Of a stretch of 64,000 nucleotides of DNA, positions 63,208 to 64,000 are shown one piece after another. The first letter of the stretch is position 1. Every line of letters begins with the position of its first letter. Both the position numbers and the translations under genes were made by a program. The stretch lies in contig NZ_JACHIS010000001.1 in the NCBI RefSeq assembly GCF_014203365.1, positions 3,162,001 to 3,226,000 of the forward strand, in the 5' to 3' direction. This stretch comes from Actinoalloteichus hymeniacidonis (lineage in GTDB: Bacteria > Actinomycetota > Actinomycetes > Mycobacteriales > Pseudonocardiaceae). The notes below the pieces were generated by a model that was given only the letters and a program-made list of their open reading frames with translations, made no database searches and was not told the origin of the DNA.

Positions 63208-64000
63208 ATGAGCACCATCACGACCAATGACGGTACGACGCTGTTCTACAAGGATTGGGGAGTCGGAACACCGGTCGTCTTCTCACACGGTTGGCCTTTG
63301 CACGCCGACGTCTGGGACGACCAGCTCAACCTGGTAGCCGAGGCGGGCTTCCGCGCGATCGCGCACGACCGACGCGGCCACGGTCGATCCGAACAGACCT
63401 GGACCGGAAACGACATGGACACCTACGCCGACGATCTCGCCCGGTTGATCGAACAACTCGATCTGCGCGACATCGTCTTGGTCGGCCACTCGACCGGTGG
63501 CGGGGAGGTGACCCGCTATATCGGCCGCCACGGCACCGCACGGGTACGCAAAGTCGTACTGCTGGGCGCCGTCCCACCCTTGATGCTGCGAACGGAGGCG
63601 AACCCGGAAGGCACCCCGATCAGCGCCTTCGACGACATTCGCGCAGGCATCCGAAAGGACCGCTCACAGTTCTACCGGGATCTAGGCGAACCGTTCTTCG
63701 GTGCCAACCGGCCGGGGAACTCGGTGACGCAGGGTGCCAGGGATGCGTTCTGGCTGATGAGCATGCAGGCGGGCATCAAACCGGCGCTCGACTGCGTCGA
63801 AGCCTTCTCCGAGACCGACTTCACCGAAGACCTGGCCCGCTTCGACGTTCCCACCCTGATCGTTCACGGCGACGACGACCAGATCGTGCCGATCGATGCC
63901 GCGGCCAAGAAGTCCGCCGCGATCGTCCCGGACTCGACTCTCAAGATCTATCCGGGGGCGCCGCACGGCCTGGCAGGCGTCGAAGGATTCAAGGAGACCT
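63208..64000 (+). CDS. Non-haem chloroperoxidase-like alpha/beta hydrolase (runs off the window)
   Basis: About 264 residues are visible, nearly the full family length of about 275. [25 protein letters not shown], the nucleophile [15 protein letters not shown], the acid in [12 protein letters not shown] and the histidine in YPGAPHGL are the hallmarks of the perhydrolase/arylesterase group often named non-haem chloroperoxidase. The ATG at 63208 has GAGGGAGG upstream. The last residues lie beyond the window. Confidence 0.93.
   Translation, partial: MSTITTNDGTTLFYKDWGVGTPVVFSHGWPLHADVWDDQLNLVAEAGFRAIAHDRRGHGRSEQTWTGNDMDTYADDLARLIEQLDLRDIVLVGHSTGGGEVTRYIGRHGTARVRKVVLLGAVPPLMLRTEANPEGTPISAFDDIRAGIRKDRSQFYRDLGEPFFGANRPGNSVTQGARDAFWLMSMQAGIKPALDCVEAFSETDFTEDLARFDVPTLIVHGDDDQIVPIDAAAKKSAAIVPDSTLKIYPGAPHGLAGVEGFKET

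Noticed and set aside
1-64000. CRISPR arrays, rRNA genes and intact insertion sequences
   Set aside because: No regularly spaced repeats, no rRNA-like stretches and no transposase with terminal inverted repeats were seen.

Overview
The window is high-GC actinomycete chromosome with GTG starts, strong GGAGG-type ribosome sites and WhiB, F420-oxidoreductase and Tat genes. Gene content and order suggest the Pseudonocardiales, perhaps an Actinoalloteichus relative; that placement is inference.

Layout. (1) 1-3.2 kb: the edge of a salicylate-derived metallophore cluster, with a salicylate synthase, two related methyltransferases and two Fur/Zur-type boxes. (2) 3.4-9.0 kb: a caspase-helicase protein coupled to an EACC1-like membrane partner, followed upstream by a broken tyrosine integrase and an AbrB-type protein. 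(3) 9.1-28.5 kb: a complete type 2 BREX (Pgl) anti-phage operon, pglW-pglX-pglY-pglZ-brxD-brxHI, bounded by a 40-bp direct repeat (39/40 identical). (4) 28.5-40.55 kb: an integrative element of actinomycete AICE type (XRE and WhiB regulators, FtsK/Tra translocase, serine recombinase) with lower-GC cargo, a HEPN-like protein and a tandem RusA-like protein. (5) 40.53-40.62 kb: tRNA-Leu(GAG). The 19-bp core shared by all three repeats is the 3' end of this tRNA, so segments 3 and 4, and probably 2, look like tandem islands stacked behind one tRNA.

(6) 40.7-64 kb: mostly ordinary chromosomal genes. These are an M20 peptidase, DUF5703 and beta-propeller lipoprotein group; a Tat-exported carbonic anhydrase; an F420-type oxidoreductase coupled to uppP; MarR, AraC/GlxA and TetR regulators; a serine hydrolase; an APH(6)-like kinase; an amidase; and alpha/beta hydrolases. 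Within this stretch sit an intact tyrosine recombinase (51.1-52.4 kb) and an unrecognised four-gene operon (52.8-55.8 kb). That operon encodes a 63-residue peptide, two unknown proteins and a beta-lactamase-fold protein that has lost its catalytic serine.

The central theme is a defence island. The BREX operon, the caspase-helicase/EACC1 pair and the HEPN/RusA-like genes all lie between the metallophore genes and one tRNA-Leu, with remnants of at least two recombination modules. The best candidates for undescribed biology are the tandem RusA-like protein next to a HEPN-like gene, the peptide/pseudo-hydrolase operon, and the caspase-helicase fusion with its degenerate nuclease-like tail.
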